The notes under the pieces: generated by a model
Database searches by the model: none
What the model was told of the DNA's origin: nothing
The model's input: the letters and a program-made list of their open reading frames with translations, nothing else
In this document: positions 43,032-54,304 of the stretch, piece by piece
Layout of the letters: each line of letters starts with the position of its first letter
How positions within the stretch are numbered: the first letter of the stretch is position 1
DNA from: Rhynchospora pubera
Lineage: Eukaryota; Streptophyta; Magnoliopsida; Poales; Cyperaceae
Assembly: GCA_028095005.1 (NCBI GenBank)
Contig: CM051459.1
Coordinates: 255,426,229-255,490,228, forward strand
Length of the DNA stretch: 64,000 nt
Reading direction: 5' to 3'
Made by a program: the position numbers and the translations under genes

Positions 43032-43896
43032 CACCACGCTAGGGGTGGTTTCGAGTCGAGTAGCGACCGAGTTATAGTCTACTCGAAATCAAGTCGTTCC
43101 ATTTCGAGTAACTCGTGACTCGATCGTAAAGCTATTCCGAGTTCGTATGAGTTACTCGAAATCAAGTCGTGACAACTCGAGTTAAGTCATAACTCGACAA
43201 TTTTACTCGAAATTCCTAAAGTAAATGATAAAATTAGGCAATTCGCCTAGTATGTCACTTATACAATATAATGTTATATGTTATATTTGCCCAGTATGTC
43301 ACAACGTAATTCCTGGATACTGGAGTATTTGCCCAGCCCTTAATGGCACACAAACACAACGCAAAAATTGAAATAATTATAAAAAATAAAATAGGAAAAA
43401 TGACACACAAGCACAATTTTGTTCAAATGATACATTAGACATTAGTACATTAGTACATTAGCAAGAAGCATCAAGAAGTCACATAATGTCATACTGATAG
43501 TCTGATATTACATACTCTCAAAAAGAAACATTAGCAACAATTTAAATTAAATTTTCTACATAGCTGAATAGTGAATAATGAAGCCAAGATATCATTCTTT
43601 CTCATCTTCTTTCCATTGCCTCACTTCTTGTTCCTGTTATAAATAATTCAAGGAAAATAACCACATAAGCTCTTAGTTCCTATTTCAATCTACACAAGAG
43701 AACTGAAAAGAACATCAACTGGTACCAAGTACCAACAGATTTGAATATCAGCAAACAAAATTGTTTGTACAATTTGAAAAAGGAATTCATTTATGCAAAC
43801 GATTTGTACAAATAAAATGCTCAAAGAACACAAACATGGAGCGAAAATAAACACAACTAAAGAATATCAGCAAACATACCATTATCAACAAAAAAA

Positions 43897-46074
43897 TCAA
43901 CCCATGCTAAGATTCTTCATTGCAACTTGCAGTTCCAAATTTTCTTCCTCTTTTGCCACTTGCTGAAAAAAAATAAAAAATAAGATTGTTAGTACTGAAA
44001 ATTCAATATTTAAAATATGAAAGATAAGATATGAAAATTGTCTCACTTCTATTGTCAATACTGTAGATTTTGATATTGCTCTTAGCCAATCACCTCCACA
44101 AACAAGAAGCTCAACCATATCCTTTGAGAGAGAACTCCTATAGTCATCTAAGACACGACCACCAGCACTAAAGGCTGATTCTGAAGCCACAGTTGTGACT
44201 GGAATACAAAGCACATCCTTCGCCAACTTGCTTAAAATGGGAAATTTACTACAATTTTGATACCACCATAATAGCAAATCAAATGGATGCCCTCCTTCAT
44301 GAACATAAGGGGGTTCTTCCAAATACACCTCAAGATCAGATTTAGACATATTTTCTCCATTCATTTCTTTCATGAAATCAAATATCTTCGACATAGCTGA
44401 TGAACATGGCTCAGTAGAGTTGCTTGCATCTTCCATCCTTGATGCGCTAGTCGCTGCCTTAGAGTTCACAAGTTCCTTGGAATATTTTTCATGTAATGCT
44501 CTCAGATGGTTAATGACTTCCTTAATTCGATCGGCAACCTCATTTGCTGGATATAACTCTTTATAAGTGTACTGAAGAGTTGCCAATTTAAACCTTGGAT
44601 CAAAAATAGAAGCAACAGCCATAAGCACTCCAACTTCTCCCCAATATTTCTCAAATTTCTGGAACATAGGCTTACTCATTTCAACCAAAAATGGATCACC
44701 TGACCTATAAGCCTCACATATCTCCTTTTTCACATTATAAGTTTCAACCAAAAATAAATTTGCAGTTGGGTATGTTGTACCAGAAAATATATTTGTTGCT
44801 TCTACAAACACTTCAAGGAACTTGCAAACTTTTCTAGCACTATCCCATTCTTCATTAGATGGCTCCCACTCATAATTAGGGTCTTTCTTGGCATAATGAT
44901 GAATAGTTGTCTTGTAGTGAAGGGCTGATTTGAGCATTCGGTGGGTTGAATTCCACCGGGTTGGAACATCACTACACAATGATCGCTTAGTTTCTATGCC
45001 ATGTGCAATAGCAACTTCTCCAAACTGAAAAAGTTTAGCCGGCGACTTTCTAAGGTACTTTACTCCTTCTCTAATTTTGTAAAGGCACGCCTTAATAACC
45101 TTAAGTCCATCTTGAACAATTAAGTTCAAGATATGAGCACAGCATCTGACATGGAAAAAAAGCCCACCAAAATGCAACTTTTCTCTCTCCTCAAAATTAC
45201 ATTTCAACATGCATGCAGCCCTATCATTACTAGAAGCATTATCTAATGTAATGGTGCCAATTCTGTCTTGTATACCCCACTTCATGAGACAATCAAGAAT
45301 TCCATCTGAAATCACTTCACCACTGTGTGGTGGTGCAAGATCAATGAAGCTAATGATTCGTTTTTGTAACTTCCAATTGGCATCTACATAATGTGCTATT
45401 AAGGACATATATCCAACACTAGTATTTGAAGTCCAGCAATCACTTGTTAGTGAGATTTTTGAGATGTCTTTAAACATCTTTTTCATTTTTTCTCTCTCTG
45501 ATTCAAACACTCTCATTCATTCTTTTTTTATAGTGTGCCTACTCACTTTTTGAAACTGGGGATTGTTGTACTTCATTAAATAATTGAACCATGCATACTC
45601 TACAAATGCAAATGGCAACTCATGGGCTATTATCATCTTTGCCATTATCTCCCGATTCTTTGCATGATCATAACCTACAGTAGGACCAGAACCCATCTCA
45701 AAATTTGCACTCTCTTGGGATTCAAAATTTAGCATACCTTGTGTTTTGCCCTGTTTTTTTTGCAAGGCAGCACATTTACTCTCAACATGCAATAGGAGAG
45801 TTGATGTTGGACCTCCATCGACATACTTGTACCTCTTCTTACAATGTTTGCACTCAACTTTTGGTACTAATTTTCCCTTGTCTTGAACTTCAATCGCGAC
45901 AAAATGGTTCCAAACTTTAGACTTCCTCTTACGCCCAGCTTTTGACACACCAGGGTCTTGTATATCCTCCATATGAACCGTATCAACTTCTTCTTCCATT
46001 TGAACACTTTGGCTGTCCTCAATTTCAATTGAAGCATTCACACCGACATCTTCACCTTCAGTTGGTGTAGACAT
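43897..46074 (-). pseudogene. hAT transposase (BED zinc finger, RICESLEEPER-like) with one nonsense codon
   Basis: Reading begins at ATG 46074, just after an acceptor-like tgttgtag, and runs to the stop at 43897-43899. A single in-frame TGA (45517-45519) splits it between ...HTIKKE and MRVFESEREK. The N-terminal piece has a BED-type finger (CKHC ... HVESKC). The larger piece has the hAT core with LTSDCWTS, TLDNASSND and CCAHILNLIVQDGL, and the C-terminal dimerisation region (FPILSKLAKDVLCIPVTTVASESAFS). The enzyme would cut and paste elements with matching ends in the nucleus. An 84-nt in-frame stretch (43963-44046) has intron borders (GAA|gtgaga, tttttcag|CAA) and is probably spliced. Apart from the stop, no other damage was noticed. 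Confidence 0.88.
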
Positions 46075-46789
46075 CCTACAACAGAACAACATAATAATAG
46101 GTCAGCATAACAAAGCACTAAATAAGTTCAGATTGAAATGAGATCGTTGATATTGAAAGAATGCATAGTTATTGTTATGACTCTCCTCCAAATTCCAATA
46201 ATTAATAAACAAATATGAAGTTTGGATGAGTACCTTCAATTGCAATTCATTGTTTTCCAAACCAACAAGAGGAGAAAGAGATTGCGATCAGAATTTGATG
46301 CTTGTTGAGTTTCGAAATTGATTGAAGGTTTGAAACATTAAGACCAAAAATTGATTCTGTTCATTAATTTTGAGAGGAGAAGGGTTTAAGGGATGAAGAA
46401 AGTATGGCCCAAATAAGAGCCATGTCACATATTCCAATTCCAATAATTTTGAACAGAAATCAATACAAGCAAGCAAGGTTTTTTACCAGCAAAAATCAAA
46501 GGTGAAAGAATGCATAGTTATTTAGCGATGATACCATTGCCATTGCCAGGGCATCGTGGTCCAGCGTAAAATCTTGATTTTCTAAGACTACTCAAAATAG
46601 AAACACAAAGCACTAAATAAAGATCCTAAACAAAACAGATTTCTAATCAAAATAAAAACAAAATAATGCATACCTGAAGGGATCGGAGGCAATGAGCTCG
46701 AGCAGTGGTGAGAAGTTGAGAGGACTAAGGAGGAACAGAAACTGAGAGAGATTGAGGCGTGAGCGTGAGAGGACTGAGGAGATCGGCGG

Positions 46790-46955
46790 AGTGGTGGACT
46801 AGCGGTGAGCGGCGGAGTGGTGGACTGGCGCCTGGCGGTGAGCGAGTGAGAGGAGAGCCGCGGAGTGGTGGATTGGCGCCTGGCGGTGAGCGAGTGAGAG
46901 GAGAGCGGCGGAGTGGTGGACTGGTGCCTTGCGGTGAGCGAGTGAGAGGAGAGAT
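46790..46955. repeat. three tandem ~53-bp units in the hAT leader
   Basis: Units contain GCGGAGTGGTGGAYTGG then YGGTGAGCGAGTGAGAGGAG. They are GC-rich, unlike the rest of the element, and lie upstream of the transposase on its coding strand. ORFs over them are repeat artefacts. Confidence 0.65.
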
Positions 46956-47389
46956 TGAGGAGAGCGGAGTGAGCATGAGAGAGAGAGAAAGAGACTGAGA
47001 GGAAGAGGATTGAGCGTGAGATTGAGGAGCGGCGGAGTGCTCTAGGTTAGGTTAGCGAAAGATATTCTGGGCTAAACCTCAGACAATATTCTGAAATGGG
47101 CTGTGCACGGATAACTCGAGTTATGGGCCGATCGAGTTGGGCTCAACTCGAAATCACGTCATTTAATTTCGAGTTGGGCCTAAGTCGAGTTGTAGTAACT
47201 CGATTTTTTCTAACTCGAGTCATATCCGAGTTTTTTTCGAGGCGAGTTCGATTAATTCACGAGTTACGAATTTTTTGCCCAGCCCTACACCACGCATTAT
47301 AGAATTTTTTTTTTTTACTTTTGAGAAGAACCATGGATATTCCATAAAATGAAACGGCAGCCTGCTTCTAGTTAAAGGCCCATTATTAT

Positions 47390-47800
47390 CACAAAGGGCT
47401 GTGCAATTTCGACCCAATACAGTATAAGCAGAAATTATAAGTGCCATCGGCAAATATACCATCCCAGCCACCGCTAAATATAAAGTGAATATATACAGCA
47501 AATAAGGTGAACATATAGACAATCTAAGTGAACACTTACAAACAAATAAGTATTGTCATCACTTGTTCAGAAGTTTACATGCATATTCAATTTATTTTCA
47601 TTGAACTTATTTGTTCATATGTGTTCACTTAGATCATCTATATGTTCACTTTGTTTGCTGTATATGTTCAATTTATATTTAATGATGGCAGGGATGGCAA
47701 AACTGCAGATGGCAGTAATCAATAACAGTTCACTTAAGAATATTGTGGGCCTATATTGTCCTATTTTGGAAATACAAATCCAGTTGAAGTTCGTGACAAA
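47390..47800. mobile_element. palindromic MITE
   Basis: Inverted halves centre near 47565. The left half has CCATCCCAGCCA, AAATATAAAGTGAA and TATACAGCAAATAA; the right half has their complements (TTTGCTGTATATG, TTCAATTTATATTTAATG, GGCAGGGATGG). Mirror-image ORFs on opposite strands simply reflect the palindrome. A fragment related to the right half lies at about 270-325. Confidence 0.6.
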
Positions 47801-47923
47801 AATTGGCCCAGGCTTGGCCCATAATAAACAAATTATGGGTCTAATATCGTGATACATTTAGTGACAAAACCACGTAGTCTGGGCCGTGTTAAGCAAATTG
47901 CTGACCTGATTTTTCGATTTCGG

Positions 47924-48179
47924 TAGGCCTGAAAACGGTGACCGTTTCGACCGCCTTTTCGTTTTGTTTCATCTAAAATGAAATAAAACGGCTAAAGATT
48001 TCGGTTGCGTTTAAAAAACAAAACGGTCAACGCAAGCTTGAAATAGTTTCGTCCATGTGTATTTTCGTAGTTTCGATCATTTCGTCCAAAACAAAACAAT
48101 TAACGCAAATGATAATAAATTTCGTATCCAAAATGCAACAGTTCATTTGCGTCATCATTTTAGACGTCATGCACCCCTA
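47924..48179. mobile_element. hAT-type MITE, 256 bp
   Basis: Ends TAGGCCTG and CACCCCTA are partial inverted repeats. The exact 8-bp duplication GATTTCGG flanks it (47916-47923 and 48180-48187). The inside is rich in AAACGG/CCGTTT and TTTCGT motifs, like hAT subterminal repeats. Confidence 0.7.
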
Positions 48180-48746
48180 GATTTCGGCTTATTTCCACAC
48201 TTAATATAAAGGGACATTTTGTTGTTTACCAGTTGTTCCAGTCTGATGTAACTGTAAGTCTTGATCAATTGTAGAAGTTGTTCATAATTTTAAACAAACT
48301 ATTTGTTATTCAGTCCATATTTAAATATAGATCCATTACGTCCGGCCCAATTTGTTTTCTTAATTTTGCAAACGGAAGCTAGTTTAACCGTTTTCGTTTC
48401 ATTTCGTTCGGACGAAATTGTTAACAAAACAATAAAATGATTTCGTTTGGCTGGAAGAAAACGGTTAATGTAACAATGAAACGGTTTCGTCCATGTGTAA
48501 ATGACGAAAATTTCGTTAATTTCAATCATTTCGTCCGAACAAAACGGTTAACAAAATTGAAAATCTATTTTTTTTCACGAAACGGTCAACGAAACATCCT
48601 AATTTCGTCACCGTTTCAATCATTTTGCAGGCCTACTTTGTAGGATAAATTTCGTGATTCAACCGAATTAATCTCAGCTTTTTTAAAGACCATATGGCCA
48701 TATCTATCAAAGATGTCCGAAAATGCCTTCTCTAGGTTCACCATAA
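48180..48746. other. fragment related to the hAT MITE, then spacer
   Basis: 48365-48634 repeats the AAACGGT/TTTCGT motifs and ends GCAGGCCTA, the complement of the MITE's left end, so it is probably a second, diverged copy. 48635-48746 is unassigned. Confidence 0.45.
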
Positions 48747-50540
48747 TGTTGGAATTGTGTTCTAAAAGTTATCTTATGGTGATTACTTTTATATGTTATA
48801 TTTATGAATTGGATGTTATTACATTTTGTTCCATGAGTTTATATTCGTATTTAGAAGTGTTCAAGAAGATGCTCTTGGTCTTGAACCGCGGAACTCTAAA
48901 TAAAATGAATATATATCTCTAAAATGTTCACAGGTCTTGGATATTAGCAGGAACACTAACATGCCATACAAGACTGTCGTGTTGATTAAAAGTACGTTGT
49001 AGTTCTGTAAACGTTGATAAAGGATTATCATTTAATAACACGAGTATATGAAAAGTTTCATATATTGAACAGACCTAATTGATAAAAATATTATATGAAT
49101 TGTGTTTGTGTCATTAATATTTTTATCGTGTCATTAATTCTAAGATTGATATGATATATTTTCACATAAGGAATATGCAACGTGATTATTATTTGAAGCC
49201 ATATAAAGCTTGTGGTGATAAAAGTAATAGTTCTTTGTATATAACTTGTGTAGGATGGAAATATATATATGTCAATAGCTAATTGCCACTCATGAATTGA
49301 GGAATGATATTATAAAGGGCCCCTTGGTAAAGTAAGATTATAAATGGATCCAATATAACTGAAGTGCAGTTATAATTATATAATCATGCTTATTGGAGAC
49401 CAAGAAAAGATTATAAGACGAAGATGACACAGTCCTACTTTGTATAATAATCATAATATCATATGGCAAGGAATAGACACAAGTAATGTTAATAACATTA
49501 CTAGAAGGATCGTGTTTCGTAAAAGGATTTGCTAAACATCTATATTATTTGGGTAGCTGTAATGTATGCTAGAGTACCGCTTACAGTTTATGGAATAAAA
49601 TGTTTTATTCCATTGCCAACATAATATGGATCCTCAATATAGGTCACACCAACTGAATGGGAAACAAGAAATATATTTTCTATGTACAAGATTTCATGTT
49701 GTATGAAACAAAGTGTACAAATAGAAAATTATATCACATGACGTGATTAACTAGCAAGGAATAAATTTATTGAGATGTGAATATTATGAGTATAATATGT
49801 GTTTCACATAATATAATAATATATGAATATTATTATAGAGTGCATAAATTTATTTAAAGCCCAAGCCCAATTATTTTAACAAATGAAGAGAGAAAGAAGG
49901 CTTTAAATTCGGGTCAGAATTTGAGCCAATTTTAAACTGACAATTAGTATAGCAAATGATAACCGAATTGGACAAATGATATATGAAAATTGTAGCCCTG
50001 GAAGTGTAGAATCCAATGGTTCAAGTTTCATGTCGTTTGGAGTTTCCTACAGAGAGTTATCAATGTTTTAGTGCTGAAACGTCAGAAATTAAAGTGCTGT
50101 TTTAATTTCTGATTAGTGGCTTTAATTGCTATACGAATTTGAAAGGTTTATTCTGATGTTTTAAAGGTAAAACAGATCAGAAATTGTGAATACAAGTAAG
50201 TCTTCATGTGTTGAAGCTTTGGCTTTCTCTTCCTCAAAATATCTGTTAAAATATTCTATCGATTAAGCAATCGATCAAGACACGGGTGGTGGAGCTAGGT
50301 GTTGACGGGGAGTTCGCTAGCACGGATTCAACTGTCATTCTTGTTTCGGATTCAAGGTGAACCAAGAGGAACAAAGCTTCGTTAGAGACCATAGGTATGG
50401 CTCAACAATCCTTCTTATAGGAATATATGTGATTGTGATGCAAACATAACATAGGAAAGTTAGCGATAATAAGAACGATCTTAGATGCTATCGGTTAATA
50501 AAAATTTAAAATTACCCGATTCGCATCATGAAATCCTTCA
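48747..50540 (+). repeat. 5' LTR of copia element 2
   Basis: 1794 bp, TGTTGGAATTGTG...AAATCCTTCA. It differs from the 3' LTR at CCGCGGAAC versus CCGCAGAAC and at TCATGCTTATT versus TCATACTTATT. Confidence 0.9.
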
Positions 50541-50542
50541 AT

Positions 50543-50560
50543 TGGTATCAGAGCATTAGG
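50543..50560 (+). promoter_or_regulatory. primer binding site, tRNA-Met type
   Basis: TGGTATCAGAGCATTAGG starts two bases after the LTR end. Confidence 0.85.
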
Positions 50561-52192
50561 TTCTTTATTATCGCTAATTAGGCTATTTTATTATGTAATT
50601 TTATTACATAAGTGCTTAGTTAATTGTTCTTTTGTGTTGCGGTTCTAAAATTCGAGCTGAATTTTTGTTACATGCTTTGCAATATTGTTATTAGGTTACT
50701 GGTTGATTATTTTTGAAATTTCTAAAATTCTTACTATTCTGAAAGAAGCTTAGAATATGATGATTATATAGATCAAGGTTTTGGACAGATCTATGATGTT
50801 AAACAAAAATAAGAAAAATAGCGCGTTGCTGGATTTTTCCAGCAGCAGTAGCAGTTTTTTTGCTTAAATTAAAATATCGATTTCTCTCAAATGGATTATC
50901 GTATTTTGATGAAACCAGTTTCTAAATTTAGATATTGAAGTCTAGTTTTCAAATAATAAAACTTTCCTATACAAAAGTTTTATGAAATTTCGTCACAAAG
51001 GCAAAACAGCAACAGTGCGCAGTTTTTCTGTGACAAGAACGATAATGGTTTGAGTTTTCTTTTAAATGTTTAAAAGATTATTTTTCAAACTATGGTGCAA
51101 ATTGTAACAGAGAATTATAAATCATTTTTCTGGGATTTAAATGATTTAGAGAACCGCAATTGCATAAGAAATGGAAATTAACTAAAAGGTACAAAATAGT
51201 GCATCGGTATGCAATTCCTATTCTAATTTTATTTTGCAGGGAACCGAGTTTGTATGTCTCATTTCAATGCCTTGTGTGATGTAAATTTTGATGTGATGTG
51301 TTTGTTTGATTGTAAGCAAGTTTAATAAGTGTTTATTAATTAGGCACAAAAGGCAATTTATGTATAGGATGCCTTTATTTATTATTTACATCATATGCAT
51401 TGTGAGAATGAGATGGGTTCCTAATACTTGCACTTAGCAAATTTTTATTTTGAAAGGATTCATAATAAAGTTTGGGGCAGCATATTTATTTTATATACAA
51501 TTTTTCATCCAATGGTGCAAGAAGACAAAACGGTGGATGAAGAGAAGCGCAAGAGGCATACAAACTCACAAATGTTTTGTGATTGTGTTATGTGATGTGC
51601 TTTATGATTATATGTGAATGATATGTTAGGATAGGTATGGGTGTATGGAAACATGACCTACCAAACTATAGTCACATTTGAATTATCCAATGAAAAATTA
51701 AGTATTTTTCCTTCTTATTTTATCCACTTTAAGCTAAAGATTATTGAGATGCATGAGTGTAATCTTTAATCTTTAGAAATCGTGGAATGTGTTAGGATAT
51801 ATTATCAGGCCATTGATAGGTGGATTAAATGTGAGGCATTTGATACATTTATTTTATGGAGATAATATAGCCAAACATATTGACCAATAAAATAAGTTTG
51901 CTTAAAGAGCAGTCAAGATCTAGGCTTGAAGTCTCGGGAAAATCGTTTAGTAAGAAAAAAATTTCTTAATAAACAACAAGAGTCATAAAGTTTAGAAAAT
52001 TGCAAACGATTGCAAAAGTTTTCTAAAAGGTTATGATTAGTAAATGATTACTTACCTTGATTTTATATTTCGGATGAGTTCGATTTATTTATGATGGGAT
52101 CTTGAATATACTGCATAATGGACAAATTTTAAATATGTAGTATGAAGTTTTACATAAATATTAACATGAAATCCTTTAATTTATTTTATAGA
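50561..52192 (+). other. long untranslated leader of copia element 2
   Basis: About 1.6 kb between the primer site and gag without a supported ORF. A T-rich stretch ending TTTTATAG directly before the gag ATG looks like a 3' splice site, so the leader may be partly spliced out. Confidence 0.45.
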
Positions 52193-54304
52193 ATGACAAA
52201 CAATGTACTTATCCGATCCATACTCGAAAAGTTTCCGTTGGAGAATGATGGTTCTAATTTCCTTGATTGGAAATTGAAACTCCAACTTATCATCAGGTCG
52301 GAGGATCTTGTTGATGTATTGGAGGAAGATGCTCCAGTACTAGGTACAAATCCCTCTGATGAGGAAAAGACCAAATCTGAAAAGTACCGTAAGGACGAAC
52401 TGAGCATTCAAGGTCTCATGTTGGCAAGTATGGCTACTGAACTTACTAGAAAGTTCATAAACAATACTCCAAAAGAGATAATCGAACGTCTCTCCAAGAT
52501 GTTTCTGGAGAATGCCCGTAAAGAGCGTTCAAAGATCACCTTAGCTTTCACAAGGTGTAACATGGCAGAAGAGTCTTCTGTCAACCAACATATGTTGAAA
52601 ATGTTGGGTTACCTTGAGAAATTGGAGAAGCTAAATGCTCCAACGCATGCTGACTCTGCTGAGGATATAATCCTTGGTTCATTGCCTCCATCTTACAGAG
52701 ATGTAGTTATGCATCTTCACTTGCGTGAAAAGGCAATGACCCTGGTTGAGATCCATCAGACTTTGAAGCAAGCTGAGGCCGATATGAACAGACATAAGGG
52801 AGAGAAGAATGTTCTTGCGATCTCACAGAATGGTAAGAAAGTTCAAAAAGGAAAGGGCAAAAGAAAGATATCTAAAAAGAACAAGGGGAATAGAGAAGCT
52901 CAAGCGAGCACCTCCAAAGGCAAAAAGAAAAATTCGCCAACTCCGCAAACCAAGTGCTATTATTGTCATGAGTTGGGACATTTCAAAGCGAATTGTCCAA
53001 AGTACAAGGCTGACTTAAACTCAGGCAAAATAGAGCGGAAGCGTCCCAAGGTTCCGAAAGGTATCTATGTTATTGAGATTAATTTAACCACATCTATTCA
53101 TGATTGGGTAATTGATACTGGATCATGTGCTCATATTTGTGCAAATATGCAGGCACTAATGAATAGAAGACATCTCAAGAGAGGAGAAGTCATTTTGAAG
53201 GTGGGCAATGGTGTTAGTGTCTCGGCATTGGCCATTGGCTCAATAAATCTTCATTTATCTAGTGGTTTAATAATTAATTTGAATAATGTTTATTATGTTC
53301 CATCTATATGTAAGAACATTATATATGTGTCATGTTTGGACAAAGATGGTTATGTCTTTACCATTTCAAACTCGTGTTTGAGTATTGCAAAAGATGGAAT
53401 TTTCTATGCAAATGCTACTGTTCATGATGGTTTATATTTGCTAGAAGTGAATGATAAACATGTTCTAAGTATCAATAACAAAAGACTCAAAGTATCTCAT
53501 GAAAATAACACTCTCTTATGGCACTATCGTCTTGGTCATATAAATGAGAAACACATTAAGAAGTTACATGATAGTAATCTTCTTGGTCTCATGGATTGCG
53601 ATGCAATAGAGACATGTGAATCTTGTTTAGTTGGTAAAATGACTAAGAAACCATTCAAGAAGAAAGGTTCAAGGGCGAAAGACTTGTTGGAATTGATACA
53701 TTCTGATGTATGTGGTCCAATGAGAACAAGTGCACGAGATGGTTTTAGGTACTTCATTACGTTCATAGATGACTATAGTCGTTTTGGCTATGTTTATCTA
53801 ATGAAGAACAAAAGTGAATCTTTTGACAAGTTCAAAGAATTCAAGAATGAAGTTGAAAATCAACTGAGTAAGAGAATTAGGATTTTACGAACTGATCGTG
53901 GTGGAGAATACTTGAGTAATGAATTTGGTACATATCTGAAAGAGTGTGGTATCATACCACAATTGACTCCTCCAGGAACACCTCAGTGGAATGGTGTATC
54001 GGAAAGGAGAAACATAACATTGCTTGATATGGTTCGATCAATGATGTGCCAAACAGAATTGTCTCTTTATTTTTGGGGACATGCATTGCTAACTGCAGCT
54101 TACACACTGAATATTGTTCCATCTAAATCTGTCGAGAAAACTCCGTATGAGTTGTGGACAAGAAAAACTCCTGACTTGTCTTCTCTCAAGATTTGGGGTT
54201 GTGAGGCTTACATCAAACGATTGATGTCAACCAAACTAGAACCCCAAGCAGAAAAATACTTTTTTATAGGTTATCCGAAAGAAACAAAAGGATACTACTT
54301 TTAG
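52193..54304 (+). CDS. copia element 2 Gag-protease-integrase, ends at premature stop
   Basis: The frame is open from 52142; the ATG at 52193 (MTNNVLIRSILEKFPL) is the natural Gag start. Residues counted from 52142: copia-type Gag with DWKLKLQLIIRSEDL; zinc knuckle CYYCHELGHFKANC at 272-285; protease DTGSCAHIC near 325; pre-integrase LLWHYRLGHI and CESC; integrase triad D522, D585, E621 (D-35-E). TAG at 54302-54304 follows KGYYF, after the integrase core, whereas family members continue into RT. Downstream sequence stays in the same frame to 54778, so this is a nonsense mutation and not a natural end. Confidence 0.85.
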   Translation: MTNNVLIRSILEKFPLENDGSNFLDWKLKLQLIIRSEDLVDVLEEDAPVLGTNPSDEEKTKSEKYRKDELSIQGLMLASMATELTRKFINNTPKEIIERLSKMFLENARKERSKITLAFTRCNMAEESSVNQHMLKMLGYLEKLEKLNAPTHADSAEDIILGSLPPSYRDVVMHLHLREKAMTLVEIHQTLKQAEADMNRHKGEKNVLAISQNGKKVQKGKGKRKISKKNKGNREAQASTSKGKKKNSPTPQTKCYYCHELGHFKANCPKYKADLNSGKIERKRPKVPKGIYVIEINLTTSIHDWVIDTGSCAHICANMQALMNRRHLKRGEVILKVGNGVSVSALAIGSINLHLSSGLIINLNNVYYVPSICKNIIYVSCLDKDGYVFTISNSCLSIAKDGIFYANATVHDGLYLLEVNDKHVLSINNKRLKVSHENNTLLWHYRLGHINEKHIKKLHDSNLLGLMDCDAIETCESCLVGKMTKKPFKKKGSRAKDLLELIHSDVCGPMRTSARDGFRYFITFIDDYSRFGYVYLMKNKSESFDKFKEFKNEVENQLSKRIRILRTDRGGEYLSNEFGTYLKECGIIPQLTPPGTPQWNGVSERRNITLLDMVRSMMCQTELSLYFWGHALLTAAYTLNIVPSKSVEKTPYELWTRKTPDLSSLKIWGCEAYIKRLMSTKLEPQAEKYFFIGYPKETKGYYF

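Larger units (their letters stand above)
43040..47287 (-). mobile_element. hAT transposon, structurally complete
   Basis: 4248 bp with terminal inverted repeats TAGGGgTGG (left) and CCAgCCCTA (right) and exact 8-bp duplications CACCACGC (43032-43039 and 47288-47295), the hallmark of hAT transposition. Both subterminal regions are packed with ACTCGA/TCGAGT motifs (43050-43210 and 47105-47260), the usual arrangement of hAT transposase binding sites. It encodes a BED-finger transposase on the minus strand, broken by one in-frame stop. Confidence 0.92.

Noticed and set aside
46725..46998. Arg/Gly- and Pro/Ser-rich ORFs on both strands
   Set aside because: They are produced by the GC-rich tandem units in the hAT leader.
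47220..47857. Similar hydrophobic ORFs on opposite strands
   Set aside because: They mirror each other because they are the arms of a palindromic MITE.
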